Positions 42,683 through 51,990 of a stretch of DNA of 64,000 nt are shown here, piece after piece (the stretch's first letter is position 1; every line of letters starts with the position of its first letter). A program made the translations under genes and the position numbers. The DNA lies in contig CBDEGU010000012.1 in NCBI GenBank assembly GCA_965238045.1, positions 1,178,001 through 1,242,000 on the forward strand, written 5' to 3'. The notes beneath the pieces are model-generated. The model worked only from the letters and a program-made list of their open reading frames with translations, had not been told where the DNA came from and searched no databases. Source of the DNA: CBDEGU01 sp965238045 (lineage in GTDB: Bacteria > Acidobacteriota > Terriglobia > Bryobacterales > UBA6623).

Positions 42683-45325
42683 TCAGCGTTCATCTGCCCA
42701 ATTGAGGATCACATTGAGCTGGCGCGGCACCGAACCCGGATCGCGCCGGATCATCAAGAACCGTTTGCCGTCCAGCGAGACATCGTAGCCGCGGAGACCC
42801 CTGACGAAGAAGTTCGTCCGGTCAAATAGCCTGCGAGGAGCGCCGAACGACCCGTCCGGCCGAATCGCCACGGCCACGACAGCGTCCCCGGTTACGTAGA
42901 ACAACTCTTTACCATCGCGCGACCATCTGGGCTGGATTCCGCCTTCGGTAGAGACCGGGAATCTGTTCGCCCCACTGGGATACGACTGCACGTAGATCTC
43001 GACTCGCCCCGACTCGTCAGACGCATACGCAACCCAGCGCGGCCCGCCCTCCGGGCCCGGCGAGACCTGGGCACTCCCTTCGTTGAATGGGGTTACGCGA
43101 AAAGGCGAAGTCATTCCCTGTTGCGACAGGCTGCCCGGCGCCAGGGTCCAGAGGTCAATACCGGTTTGGGGGTTGATCTCGATGTAGAGCACAGTCCCAT
43201 CGGCCAAAACCGAGGTCGGGAACTGGTCGTAGGACCGAGAGAGCAGGGCTTGGGCGGGCCGCGATCCGTCGGCGGGTTGGGAGTAGATGTCCCAGTCACC
43301 TCCCCGATTTGAGGCGAAAACAATCCGCGTGCCGTCGCTGCTCCACAGCGGCATGAAATTAGCGGTGTTCGCTGGTGTTAGACGACTGCGCGTCCCGCGT
43401 TGCAAATCATGAATCCAAAGCTCCAAACGGTCCCGGACGGCTGTCTTCGACCCGTCCGGCGAAAGCGTCACCTCCCGATACATATCCTGGTCAATACCTA
43501 ACGATTCGATCTTGCCCTCCCGGTCGACCCACACCAACGATGCTTTCGCCGGGTTGCCGGGCGCGTAGACTGCAGTGCCGGTATTCGAGACAGCAAGCCA
43601 GCCCCGGTTCCCGTACTCTATCTCGTTGTACACGTTGGCCAGGACGGAAGTATCGGCGCTGGTGAGCGCGGGATGCGCGGCGTCGAAAGGTGCAGCTCTG
43701 ATGCCGGCGGCCTGGTCGATGAGCAGCAGGCGGCCCGCAGAACCGCCACTAGCGTCGAAGATCGCGGACCCTCCCGCCGTCGAAGGCAAGAACATCTCCC
43801 ACTGGCCTGAATCCAGCGAGAGCACCGCGGCTCCCCAAGTTTGCCCCCATATCGTGAAGAGAACACTTCGTCCTCCGGGAAGCACCTGCGGGAAGGCGTG
43901 AGCGTACCCCGCTGCCGCGCCGTCTGGCTTGGTTAGAGCCTCGGGCGTTCCACCGCTTGCGGGAATCCGCTGGAGTCCTGAACCGAGCGAAGCAGTGTAA
44001 ATGATCGTGTCGTCTTGGTTCCAAGTTCCACCGAAGGGAACGGCGGCTTCGGCCAGCCCGATGGGCGTACCCCCAGCAACCTCCGCTTTTTGAAGCTGCC
44101 CATGCGCGAAGAACGCCACCCAGTTCCCATCGGGCGAAAAGAATGGTTGCAGGGCGCCGCTCGAACCCGCTACCGCGCGAGCCTCAAAAGAATCCAGGTG
44201 GCGCAAATAGAGCCGCGGCTCGTCGGTCCCTCGTTGCGCCGCGTAAGCGATGATCTGGCCATCGCGGGAAATGGCCGGGCTACTGGTAATCTCTTGCCCC
44301 GGCGGAAGTGAGATGGAAAGGCGAGTGGTCGCGGGTCCCGGTTCACCGCCGAAAGCGATAAATGCCAGGGCGACCGCAACGATCGCGAGTGACGCCGCCA
44401 CGGCAGGCCACAGCCACGTCCGAGCAAGGCTTACTGTCTGCCTCGTCGCCGTGGTCGTTGGGATACCCGGCACAGGATTCGTGGTCCGCGAGATCGTGGA
44501 CTTGCCCGATTCGAGCTTCTTCCGCAAGCCGCGCAAGTCAACGAGCAGGTCTTCAGCGTGCTGATAGCGTTCGTCGCGGTCCTTCGCCATGGATTTGCCG
44601 ATGATCCATTCCAACTCCATAGGCAAGCCCGCCCGCAGCGCCGTCAGCGGTTCCGGCTCTTCGTTGGTGATTCCGTAGAGAACCGCCTCTTGGCGCTCGC
44701 CAGCGAACGGCAACCGGCCGGCGATCATCTCGTATAGCACCACTCCCAGCGACCAGAAATCGGTGCGGCGGTCGGTCGGCCGGCGCAGAGCCTGCTCCGG
44801 CGACATGTAGGCCGGCGTGCCCAGCATGGTTGTGGTTTTGGTGAGCTGCGAGCGATCGGCGAGCTGCGCCAGGCCGAAGTCCATGATCTTGACCCGGCCT
44901 TCGGCGGCCAGCATCAGGTTGGCGGGTTTGATGTCGCGGTGAACGATCTCTTTCTGGTGCGCCGCTTTGAGACCCTGGGCCGTCTGAATGGCAATGTCCA
45001 GGGCTTCGCCGAGCTTGAGCGGACGCTCGGCGATCTTGTCCTTCAGCGTGCGGCCTTCGAGGCAGGCCATGGCGATGAATGTTTGTCCCGCGGCCTCGTC
45101 GATTTCGTAGATCGGGCAGATGTTGGGGTGATCGAGACGCGCCGCGGCCTTGGCTTCCCGGACGAAGCGGGCCTTGTGTTCGGGGTCTTCGATGGCGTGC
45201 GCGGCCAGGAATTTGAGGGCGACGGGGCGGTCGAGTTTGGTGTCAGTGGCCTTGTAGACCACACCCATGCCGCCTTCGCCGAGTTTCTCGGTGATCTTGT
45301 AGTGCGAAATAGTTTGACCAATCAT
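42683..45325 (-). CDS. Ser/Thr protein kinase fused to a TolB/WD40-like propeller
   Basis: An 880-residue transmembrane kinase. The N-terminal Hanks-type domain has the glycine loop KLGEGGMGVVYKA, Lys38 in VALKFL, the catalytic loop HRDIKPAN with Asp131, and DFG at 149-151. One membrane helix at about 308-330 follows a linker. The C-terminal half is a beta-propeller with repeated SPDG, SRDG and SSDGTR motifs and a conserved tail (GYDVSLDGKRFLMIRR ... QLNVILNWADE). Kinases of this form are abundant in Acidobacteriota, and the propeller probably acts as the extracytoplasmic sensor. Its C-terminal tail is closely related to the remnant at 45548. Confidence 0.92.
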   Translation of the reverse strand: MIGQTISHYKITEKLGEGGMGVVYKATDTKLDRPVALKFLAAHAIEDPEHKARFVREAKAAARLDHPNICPIYEIDEAAGQTFIAMACLEGRTLKDKIAERPLKLGEALDIAIQTAQGLKAAHQKEIVHRDIKPANLMLAAEGRVKIMDFGLAQLADRSQLTKTTTMLGTPAYMSPEQALRRPTDRRTDFWSLGVVLYEMIAGRLPFAGERQEAVLYGITNEEPEPLTALRAGLPMELEWIIGKSMAKDRDERYQHAEDLLVDLRGLRKKLESGKSTISRTTNPVPGIPTTTATRQTVSLARTWLWPAVAASLAIVAVALAFIAFGGEPGPATTRLSISLPPGQEITSSPAISRDGQIIAYAAQRGTDEPRLYLRHLDSFEARAVAGSSGALQPFFSPDGNWVAFFAHGQLQKAEVAGGTPIGLAEAAVPFGGTWNQDDTIIYTASLGSGLQRIPASGGTPEALTKPDGAAAGYAHAFPQVLPGGRSVLFTIWGQTWGAAVLSLDSGQWEMFLPSTAGGSAIFDASGGSAGRLLLIDQAAGIRAAPFDAAHPALTSADTSVLANVYNEIEYGNRGWLAVSNTGTAVYAPGNPAKASLVWVDREGKIESLGIDQDMYREVTLSPDGSKTAVRDRLELWIHDLQRGTRSRLTPANTANFMPLWSSDGTRIVFASNRGGDWDIYSQPADGSRPAQALLSRSYDQFPTSVLADGTVLYIEINPQTGIDLWTLAPGSLSQQGMTSPFRVTPFNEGSAQVSPGPEGGPRWVAYASDESGRVEIYVQSYPSGANRFPVSTEGGIQPRWSRDGKELFYVTGDAVVAVAIRPDGSFGAPRRLFDRTNFFVRGLRGYDVSLDGKRFLMIRRDPGSVPRQLNVILNWADER

Positions 45326-45547
45326 AGCCCCGACCGAGCCTGAGGGAATTGTACCGCGGCAGGATAGCTGGCGCGAACAACGCTTCGGTTGAGCTAGCCG
45401 ATCGTAGCACCACCGCTATCTTGATTCCAGTGGTGCTCTTCTGCTTCGGCGAGCTTGTTTAGGCCCCCAGGCGACTGTTAGAGAGTGGGAACGCGATTTC
45501 ACAACAGCTTTCCTAGGACGAGCGCTATGTGCTTCGTTCCGGGCGAC

Positions 45548-45922
45548 TTAGTCCTGTTCGCGGTCTTTGAACTCGGCGAACCAGTTGAGGACGACACGTA
45601 TCGTCGTCTGAGGCGCTTTCGTTTCGTCGTAGCCGACCGGCTCGGGCAAAATGAACCTTTGTCCATCCAGCGAAACATCGTAGTTCGGGTAGTTAATGAT
45701 GCGCCGCAGTCCCGCATGCTCGAACAGCTCAGTAGGCGAGCCGGGGGAGAACTCCCCTTCCGTCGAAACCGCCACCACCATGAGTTTCTCCCCTTCCACA
45801 TAGAAGAGTTCTTTCCCGTCCCGGCTCCGGCGCACATCACACCCCCCACCATTCAACACCGTCACCTTCCGCTCAACGGTATGATGAGGAACCGCACAGA
45901 AGCCTGATGACGAGTCACCCAC
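45548..45922 (-). pseudogene. C-terminal remnant of a second kinase-propeller gene
   Basis: Residues from about 30 on read RRSRDGKELFYVEGEKLMVVAV, then YPNYDVSLDGQRFILPEPVG, ending RVVLNWFAEFKDRE. This matches the end of the kinase-propeller protein at 42683 (RWSRDGKELFYVTGDAVVAVAI, GYDVSLDGKRFLMIRR, NVILNWADE). Only the last propeller blade and tail are left; there is no kinase domain or membrane helix. The first 25 codons of the open frame are non-homologous. It lies tail-to-head with the kinase gene and overlaps the start of the split oxidoreductase gene on the opposite strand by 16 bases. Confidence 0.78.
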
Positions 45923-47619
45923 TTTCTGTTGCTGCCGAATCTGAATCTAAGCTGGAGGCGGTTTATCTCTACCATGACCGTACGAAGCATCACGTGGACC
46001 GCTATGCTCGGGCGTTGGGTTACATGGACTGGGCCAGCCAGCCGAACCCCTTCCGACGCTTCGAGAGCGCCCAACTGATCCCGTTGCCCCTGCCCAGGAT
46101 CGAAGCAGAACCAACCTACGACGCGATCTTGGCCGCAGCGCCAACCCTTGCTCCGATCGGGATTGAAACCATCAGCAACTTGTTTTTCTTCAGTCTGGCC
46201 CTTTCAGCCTGGAAGCAGGTGACGGGACTTGACGGCCAGGTCGGCTCACGATGGTCGCTGCGTGTGAATCCTTCCAGCGGAAACCTGCACCCGACGGAAG
46301 GCTACTTGATCTCCGGCCCCGTGCCGGGGTTGGCCCAGTTTCCAGGGATCTACCACTACGCCCCTTTCGAGCATGGTCTGGAGTTGCGCCGCCGCTTGAC
46401 TGACGCCGAGTGGCGGATCCTCTCACCGCTTCTTCCCCCGGGGGCCTGCCTCCTCGGTCTGACATCCATCTATTGGCGGGAGTCCTGGAAGTACGGCGAG
46501 AGAGCTTTTCGCTACTGCCAGCACGACGTGGGGCACGCCATCGGAGCCGTTACGATCTCTGCAGGCAGCCTTGGATGGCGTACCCGCTTACTCGAACGGG
46601 TGAGCACTCCGGCTCTCGAACGCCTTCTCGGTATCGATCAGCAGCAGGGCATCGAAGCGGAGCACGGCGACTGCCTGCTCTTGCTTCATCCAGGAGGAGA
46701 GGGCGTCCCAGATTTCGCTCCGCCTGAGGCGCTGTTGGCAAAGCTTGCCGACGGAGCGTGGTTGGGCGAGCCGAACCATCTGAGTTCCCAGCATCACCCA
46801 TGACCGGTGATCGACGACGTATCGGAAGCCTGCACCTGGCCCGGCGCTGCTCCGGTAGAGGGCACAGAGGCCCCTTCGGGACTTCGCTTGCCTGGCGAGC
46901 GGGGCCTTTCGGCCTACCGGCTGATTCGTCAGCGCCGCAGTGCCGTCGCTTTGGACGGACGGACTACGATCTCTTCCGGAACCTTCTACCGCATGCTGCA
47001 AAACGTCATGCCGGAAGCGAATCCCATCCCGTTTGCCACCCTACCCTGGCGGCCTACGGTTTCTCTCGTGCTGTTTGTGCACCGCGTCAGCGGCCTGGTC
47101 GAAGGGCTCTACGTGCTCGTGCGTCACCTAGAGCACTTGCAGTCTCTGCGGCGGAGCTTGGGTCCTGATCTGATTTGGGGAAAGCCCGAGGGATGTCCCC
47201 AATCCCTTCCTCTCTATTTGCTCTTGACGGGCGATGAAAGAGCGATTGCTCGCGCCGTGAGTTGTGACCAGGAGATCGCAGCGGACGGAGTCTTCTCAGT
47301 TGGGATGCTGGCAGCCTTCGACGAAGCTCTTTCCGCAGCTGGCCCAGGGATGTACCCGCGCATGTTTTGGGAGACCGGCGTCATCGGCCAAACGCTCTAT
47401 CTGGAAGCCGAAGCGGCTCGGATCCGGGCCACTGGCATCGGCTGCTTCTACGACGACGAGGTTCATCGGATCCTCGGGATCAAGGACCACTCCTGGCAGA
47501 GCCTCTACCACTTCACCATGGGCGGAGCTGTCGAGGATCCGCGACTCCAGTCCTTGGATGCCTATGGGCACCTGTCTGACGACCGCCACACCACAGCCGC
47601 CACAGGGAGAGTTAAATAG
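45907..47619 (+). pseudogene. SagB/ThcOx-type oxidoreductase split by an in-frame TGA
   Basis: One continuous frame of 570 codons is interrupted only by TGA at 46801-46803 (codon 299). The first half has the FMN-binding nitroreductase pattern with RWSLRVNPSSGNLHPTEGYL. The second half holds RRSAVALDGRTTISSGTFYRML and FWETGVIGQTLYLEAEAARI with GCFYDDEVHRILGI. This is the double-domain layout of long SagB/ThcOx-family dehydrogenases. Around the stop the frame reads HHP-stop-PVIDDV, where a Trp (TGG) is likely, so TGG to TGA would explain it. No azoline-peptide precursor or cyclodehydratase gene is nearby, so a RiPP role is not supported. The gene could also be a sequencing artefact or be read through. 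Confidence 0.75.
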
Positions 47620-47763
47620 TCAAGAGTTGCCCAACGAGGCCGGTTGCGCCCGAGGCCTTTTGCACTGGCTTCACGAAGCCGCTTCAACCGCTTCGAGTTC
47701 CTGCAGTCTGGCGAGCTAGATCGATGCCAGTCTGGGGGATCATCATCGTTCTTCGTGTCTCGT

Positions 47764-48100
47764 GGAGCACAACGAGCTAATGGTGTTCCGAATCGCCGCC
47801 TCCGGAAAGGCCTTAGCACCTGTTGCCGCTCGTGCAGCTAGGTATCACCGTTGATGGGTTGTTGCCTCAGATGTCTGATTCGCCAGCATTGATCATTCTG
47901 GACTTAAACGCCGAGAGCCTCAAGGTGATCCAAGTCATTGGGAAGCTCAAAGCTAATCCGAAACTGAAAGACATAGCGGTCGAGGGCTCCGAACGCGTAT
48001 CGTCATACTCAACACAGTGCAAGCGGCGGCGATGATCGCGCATGAGATGAGAGAAGCCGGTCGCAGCATCTTGCGTCTTTTTTCTTGTCCGACGGTCCCG
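47764..48100 (+). pseudogene. Decayed receiver-like (CheY-type) gene
   Basis: Fragments of a small receiver-like protein appear in different frames. One reads VFRIAASGKALAP (about 47779-47820). The next reads LPLVQLGITVDGLLPQMSDS followed by PALIILDLNAESLKVIQVIGKLKANPKLKDI (about 47823-47976). A third reads MIAHEMREAGRS (about 48031). The LIILDLN segment and the following helix match receiver-like proteins I know from Acidobacteriota, but the phosphate-site context is broken and there are at least two frameshifts. No complete open reading frame remains. It lies between the split SagB gene and the bacilliredoxin gene. Confidence 0.45.
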
Positions 48101-48102
48101 TA

Positions 48103-48612
48103 TCAGCCCGTAAAGCTCGGGATCTGCGATCCACACTGCCGAGCGTGCACTACCTGCCCGTACACATCGGCGGGTACGGACGGCCCCTTGCGGGTGCAAT
48201 GCTGACGGTAAGCCTTCTCAAGCTCTCCGGCGATCTCATCAGGCGCCATGCGCTCGATGTGCCGACGCTCCAGCGCGTAGACAAGCACGCCGTCCTTGAA
48301 CAGGGCGACGGACGGCGACGATGGCGCAACCTCCGGCATGCGCTCGCGCGCGCGTTGGGTCGCCTCCATATCGACCCCCGCAAAAACCGTGGTCAAGTGA
48401 TCCGGGATGACAGCGGCCTGCAGCGCCTGGGTGACCCCGGGTCGGGCGCCTCCGGCCGCACAGCCGCAGACGGAGTTTACGACAATAAGCGTGGTTCCAG
48501 GCTTGCCAAGAGCCTCATCAACATCGGCAGCGGTCTTGAGCGGTGTGACGCCACATTGCGCCAGCTCCTCCCACATCGGCCGCACTGCTTCCGGATCATA
48601 CAAAGGCTGCAT
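48103..48612 (-). CDS. Bacilliredoxin, BrxA/BrxB (YphP/YqiW) family
   Basis: A 169-residue protein with the defining CGC motif: Cys49-Gly-Cys51 in VVNSVCGCAAGGARPGV. The N-terminal MQPLYDPEAVRPMWEELAQCGV, the central VFAGVDMEATQRARE and the YALERRHIERM segment are also typical. In Firmicutes, bacilliredoxins remove bacillithiol from proteins; acidobacterial homologues are common. Usual members have about 145 residues, while this one extends 25-30 residues after KAYRQHC into sequence with no conservation, suggesting that its original stop was lost. The ATG at 48612 matches the family start; an upstream frame (48690) is not conserved. Confidence 0.85.
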   Translation of the reverse strand: MQPLYDPEAVRPMWEELAQCGVTPLKTAADVDEALGKPGTTLIVVNSVCGCAAGGARPGVTQALQAAVIPDHLTTVFAGVDMEATQRARERMPEVAPSSPSVALFKDGVLVYALERRHIERMAPDEIAGELEKAYRQHCTRKGPSVPADVYGQVVHARQCGSQIPSFTG

Positions 48613-49255
48613 ACGAAACTCTCTCCATTTTGGTTTCTGCACTCTCTCGGGCGCTCGGGCTAAAACAGCGTCGAGCCCCGCCGCCATCACAAGAACCTAT
48701 CAAGTATGACCCTTCGGCCACCATTAAGCCAGGATCTCCTTTTGGCCGTCCTGGCACGGATAGGATAGCCGACGCCCTGCTGCGATGCAACGGTTTTCGC
48801 ACAGCTGCCACGTTGGGTACTCCTTTCGCTGCCGCTCCGGCCTTCGAATGCTGCTCGATCATGGCGTGCCGGCCATGCCGGTCTGATTCTACCGTTATTC
48901 AGATACCTGGTGATAACACCTTAGGACCGTATCGACCGTGCGGCGGGCGAAGGGCGGTGGAGAGAGGCAGTGGCAGCGTGGGCCGCCGCATTGTCGATAG
49001 GGGTTGTTGGAGGATGCCGGGCTCAGGATCGGCTATGTGGATTGTAGGGATTGGCTTGGTCGTTGGGCAGGAGGAGTAGGACCTTTCGGGAGTAGAACGT
49101 GGCTTGGATCGCCCGGATTGCTTTGATGTATGGAAGCCGCGAAGTCCTCGCAGGCGGGCGAATCAGCTCCGCGGAAAGACCCAGGCGCAGGAGTGCGAAG
49201 CACCCCCTGGCGACGGCGCGTCGCAGCGTTGCGTTGGCGAAGAGACGGTGAGGGG
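48613..49255. other. Intergenic stretch between bacilliredoxin and IS91-type element
   Basis: About 640 bases. Small frames in it have no family features. The right part (48950-49090) is rich in G and GT like other strand-biased stretches near mobile elements here. The right end probably includes the 3' end of the IS91-type element, whose boundary I cannot place. Confidence 0.45.
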
Positions 49256-50461
49256 TCATGAGGAGTCGATAGCCTCGGGCAGGGCCATGTCCCCGGCGCG
49301 TAGCGCCAGTTCCAGCGCCGAAAGCCATGCGACCACGCGCAGCCTTCCCTCGCCGCACAGCGGGCAGCGGCGCTCCACGGCTCGCCGTTGCTCCTTGCTC
49401 AACAAGGCAGGGGAAACTTCCCTCGTCGCGGACGCCTGGAGGAGTTCCCGGCAGCGGGCCAAGCCCGCCGCGCGTCTGCGATGAGCCAAGAAACCGTAGT
49501 AGCGGATCTTGACAAAACCCCTCGGCAGCACGTGCAGCAGAAAGCGCCGCAGGAACTCGACCGCGTCGAGCGTCATCGTCTCGATACGGTGGTTGTTCTT
49601 CGCGTTGCGAAAACGCAAGCGCAGGCGGCCGTCGTGGAGAGACCGCAAGCGACCGTTGGAGATGGCGACGCGATGGGTATAACGAGCCAGATACTTGAGC
49701 ACTTGTTCGGGTCCGGCCATGGGCGGCTTGAGGTAGACCACCCACTCGGTTGTTCTCAGTTCTCGCAGCCAAGAGTGAAAACGTTCGGGCTTCGTCAGCG
49801 GGGCCAGCTGCCGGTCGAGTTCCAGCTCGCCGTGTTCGAACGCCCGCCGCAAACCGTCTAAGAGCTTGCCGCGAAACAAGCGGCTCAGAGGCCGTACGGG
49901 CAGGAAAAACTTCTTGCGGCAGCGGATCCATCGGCTGCCGTCGAGCGCCATTCCTCCCGCCGGTACGACGCAGTGCAGGTGCGGATGAGGCAGCAGTATC
50001 TGGTTCCAGGTATGCAATACGGCGAAGAAGCCGATCTGGGCGCCCAAACGCTTGGGGTCGCGAGCGAGTTGTTGCAAGCTTTGAGAGGCCGCCTCGAACA
50101 GCAGACGGTAGAAGAGTCGCTGATTCTGGAGGGCCAACATTGCCAGGGCCCCTGGCACGGTGAACACAACATGGCAGTAGTGCACCGGAAGTAGTTCCTG
50201 CGCCCGTGCCCCCAGCCAGCGGTCACGCGCCGCCGACTGGCACTTCGGACAGTGCCGGTTCGAGCACGAGTTGTACGCGATCCGTTCCTGCGAGCAAGAA
50301 TCGCACTGTTCGATGTGAGCGCCCTGGGCGGCGCTGCGACACGAACCGATGTCGCGAAGGGCCTTGCGTTGACGAGCGGAGAGGCGGTGTCCCCAGCGCT
50401 CGAGCAACTCCCCTTCGTGTTGGCGAATGACATCGGCCACTTCCAGCCGATGCCGGCTCAT
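49256..50461 (-). CDS. IS91-family (HUH, rolling-circle) transposase
   Basis: A 401-residue transposase. An N-terminal zinc-binding region holds Cys53/Cys56 and CSNRHCPKC (Cys66, Cys71, Cys74). The HUH metal site HPHLHCVVP is at 159-167. The catalytic tyrosine lies in KYLARYTHRVAISNGR, and YYGFLAHRRR is also typical. A C-terminal zinc finger RRCPLCGEGRL is present. HUH transposases cut single-stranded DNA at GTTC/CAAG-type sites and replicate by rolling circle. The frame is open, so it may be functional. The start codon overlaps the upstream recombinase stop. Confidence 0.93.
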   Translation of the reverse strand: MSRHRLEVADVIRQHEGELLERWGHRLSARQRKALRDIGSCRSAAQGAHIEQCDSCSQERIAYNSCSNRHCPKCQSAARDRWLGARAQELLPVHYCHVVFTVPGALAMLALQNQRLFYRLLFEAASQSLQQLARDPKRLGAQIGFFAVLHTWNQILLPHPHLHCVVPAGGMALDGSRWIRCRKKFFLPVRPLSRLFRGKLLDGLRRAFEHGELELDRQLAPLTKPERFHSWLRELRTTEWVVYLKPPMAGPEQVLKYLARYTHRVAISNGRLRSLHDGRLRLRFRNAKNNHRIETMTLDAVEFLRRFLLHVLPRGFVKIRYYGFLAHRRRAAGLARCRELLQASATREVSPALLSKEQRRAVERRCPLCGEGRLRVVAWLSALELALRAGDMALPEAIDSS

Positions 50462-51333
50462 CGCCGGCGCCGGTCCCCGTCGTCGGTGAGCGCTTCGCGA
50501 ATCTCGAGTGCTTCGAGTGGGCTCTGCGTCGTGCGCAGGCGCAATTCCGAGACATGCAGATAGCGCGCCGTCGTCTTGAGACTGACGTGCCCCAGCAAGA
50601 CCTGGATGGTGCGCAGATCCGTCCCCGCTTCCAGCAAGTGCGTGGCAAAGGAATGCCGCAGCACGTGCGGGCTCACCGGTTTGCGGATGCCTGCCTGGCG
50701 ACCAAGCTTTTGGCAGATCTGCCGTACCCCCGAGGGCCGCAGCTGGGCGCCGTGGATACGGCCGGGAAACAGCAACTCGTTCGGCTTCGCCCAGCGCCAG
50801 TACAGACGCAGCAACTCCAGTAGCTTGGGAGACAACATCACCTGGCGTGGCTTCTCTCCTTTGCCGCGGCGCACCAGGATCACCATCCGCTGCGAGTCAA
50901 TGTCCCCCGCTTCGAGTTGCAACACTTCGTCGAGACGCAACCCGGCTCCGTAGAGCGTCGCGAGGATCGCGCGATGCTTCAGGTTCACCGCGGCGTCCAA
51001 CAGCGCCGTCACTTCTTCACGGCTCAGCACGACCGGTAGGCGACGCCGGACCTTGGGCCGTGCGATGCGTTCGACAACCCAGGGTCGCTCGAGTGTCTGG
51101 CTGTAGAAGAACTTCAGCCCCGCCGTGCGCACCCCGAACGTCGCACCGGCCAGCTTACGCCGCTCGATCAAGTCAAGCTGATACTCGCGAATCTGCTTCG
51201 GGCCCAGTTGCTCCGGCGACTTGCCGAAGTAGCGGGCGAGATCCTCGACGGCCTTGGTATAACTCCGAATCGTCTGCGGCGAATAGCTGCGCAGCCGCAG
51301 GTCTTGGATCATCTTCTGACGTAGCTTGGTCAT
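50458..51333 (-). CDS. Tyrosine recombinase/integrase (XerD-like) of the IS91-type element
   Basis: A 291-residue recombinase. The N-terminal SAM-like core-binding domain (about 1-85) is followed by the catalytic domain with the first Arg in YGAGLRLDEVLQLEAGDID, HVLRHSFATHLLEAG (His-x-x-Arg), GHVSLKTTARYLHVS with the nucleophilic Tyr. Members encoded next to IS91-type transposases are thought to assist the element; the chromosomal XerC/D proteins differ in context. It overlaps the transposase gene by 4 bases, so the two are coupled. Confidence 0.92.
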   Translation of the reverse strand: MTKLRQKMIQDLRLRSYSPQTIRSYTKAVEDLARYFGKSPEQLGPKQIREYQLDLIERRKLAGATFGVRTAGLKFFYSQTLERPWVVERIARPKVRRRLPVVLSREEVTALLDAAVNLKHRAILATLYGAGLRLDEVLQLEAGDIDSQRMVILVRRGKGEKPRQVMLSPKLLELLRLYWRWAKPNELLFPGRIHGAQLRPSGVRQICQKLGRQAGIRKPVSPHVLRHSFATHLLEAGTDLRTIQVLLGHVSLKTTARYLHVSELRLRTTQSPLEALEIREALTDDGDRRRR

Positions 51334-51822
51334 GAACGACCTCCTCTCGGTCGCTCATTATTCCTCTACCTCAACAAAGTTTCAATCCTTCCCCACTCGC
51401 CGGCCTCCCCTTCACCTCTGCCGCGCCAGCGGCTTCGTCCAACAACCGTTCCCACTCGCTATCGGCCCAGGTTTTCGCTAGCCGCCCGATGGGACTCGAT
51501 TTGGGCCAGTTTGATGACGGATTGCCGAGGCTCTGATGCATGATCGCTCAATGGGAAATCATTTCTCGACATCTATCCGGCGTTGACGCCCTTTCGTCGA
51601 ACATTCTAGCGTGGGCGGTACGAGGGGCTCCCACCTGCTCGTGAAGCATGCGTTTGTGCACAGAGCCGACAGATCCCCACTAACGGGCCAGGGTTGCCGT
51701 GGGCGATGACGGGTGGGGCCGGGGTGCGTATAATGGGGCACGTGTTGTTTGGGCGTGGTGGTGCGGGCGGGGGATTGTGCCTGGGGTTTCTTTGGTTTTG
51801 ATTGGACTAGCGGGAGGGGTTT
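51334..51822. other. Intergenic stretch upstream of the truncated methyltransferase
   Basis: About 490 bases with no convincing gene. The right half is G+T rich. A TATAAT hexamer at 51729-51734 sits about 90 bases before the methyltransferase start and could be its -10, but the -35 is poor. Confidence 0.4.
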
Positions 51823-51990
51823 ATGAGTGGTGATGGAAAAGCGGCGGGTGCGGGCGATGCACCGCCGCTGCAAGCCGTTGTCGGTCAGATGCTGATGGGC
51901 GCATGGGTGTCGAAGACGATCTCCGATCTTACGCGCCTCGGCATACCGGACCTGCTCCAGCAGCACGGCCCGCTAGAGGGCTGCGCGTGA
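51823..51990 (+). pseudogene. 5' fragment of an O-methyltransferase gene (55 codons)
   Basis: ATG at 51823 follows a strong GGGAGGGG Shine-Dalgarno. The 55 residues include QMLMGAWVSKTISDLTRLGI and PDLLQQHGPL, which match the N-terminal dimerisation helices of plant-type O-methyltransferases (VMGYWVSQAIYVAAKLGIADLL-like). The SAM-binding Rossmann domain (about 250 further residues) is missing; the frame ends at a TGA. That TGA overlaps the ATG of the PQQ-propeller gene, so the methyltransferase body seems to have been replaced by this gene. The start signals may now help translate the propeller gene. Confidence 0.7.

Larger units (their letters stand above)
49256..51333 (-). mobile_element. 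IS91-type element core: Y2/HUH transposase plus tyrosine recombinase
   Basis: The two genes run on the minus strand, recombinase first (50458-51333) then transposase (49256-50461), overlapping by 4 bases (ATGA). This two-gene arrangement occurs in some IS91/ISCR-like elements that move by rolling circle. IS91 elements lack inverted repeats and target duplications, so the outer limits cannot be read from the sequence; the true element is probably somewhat longer on both sides. Confidence 0.72.

Noticed and set aside
45907..47619. A RiPP (azoline peptide) gene cluster around the SagB-like gene
   Set aside because: No cyclodehydratase (SagC/D), precursor peptide or transporter gene is adjacent, and the gene is the long double-domain form found widely outside RiPP clusters.
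51729..51734. TATAAT as a firm promoter for the methyltransferase fragment
   Set aside because: No acceptable -35 at 16-18 bp; kept only as a note in the intergenic entry.
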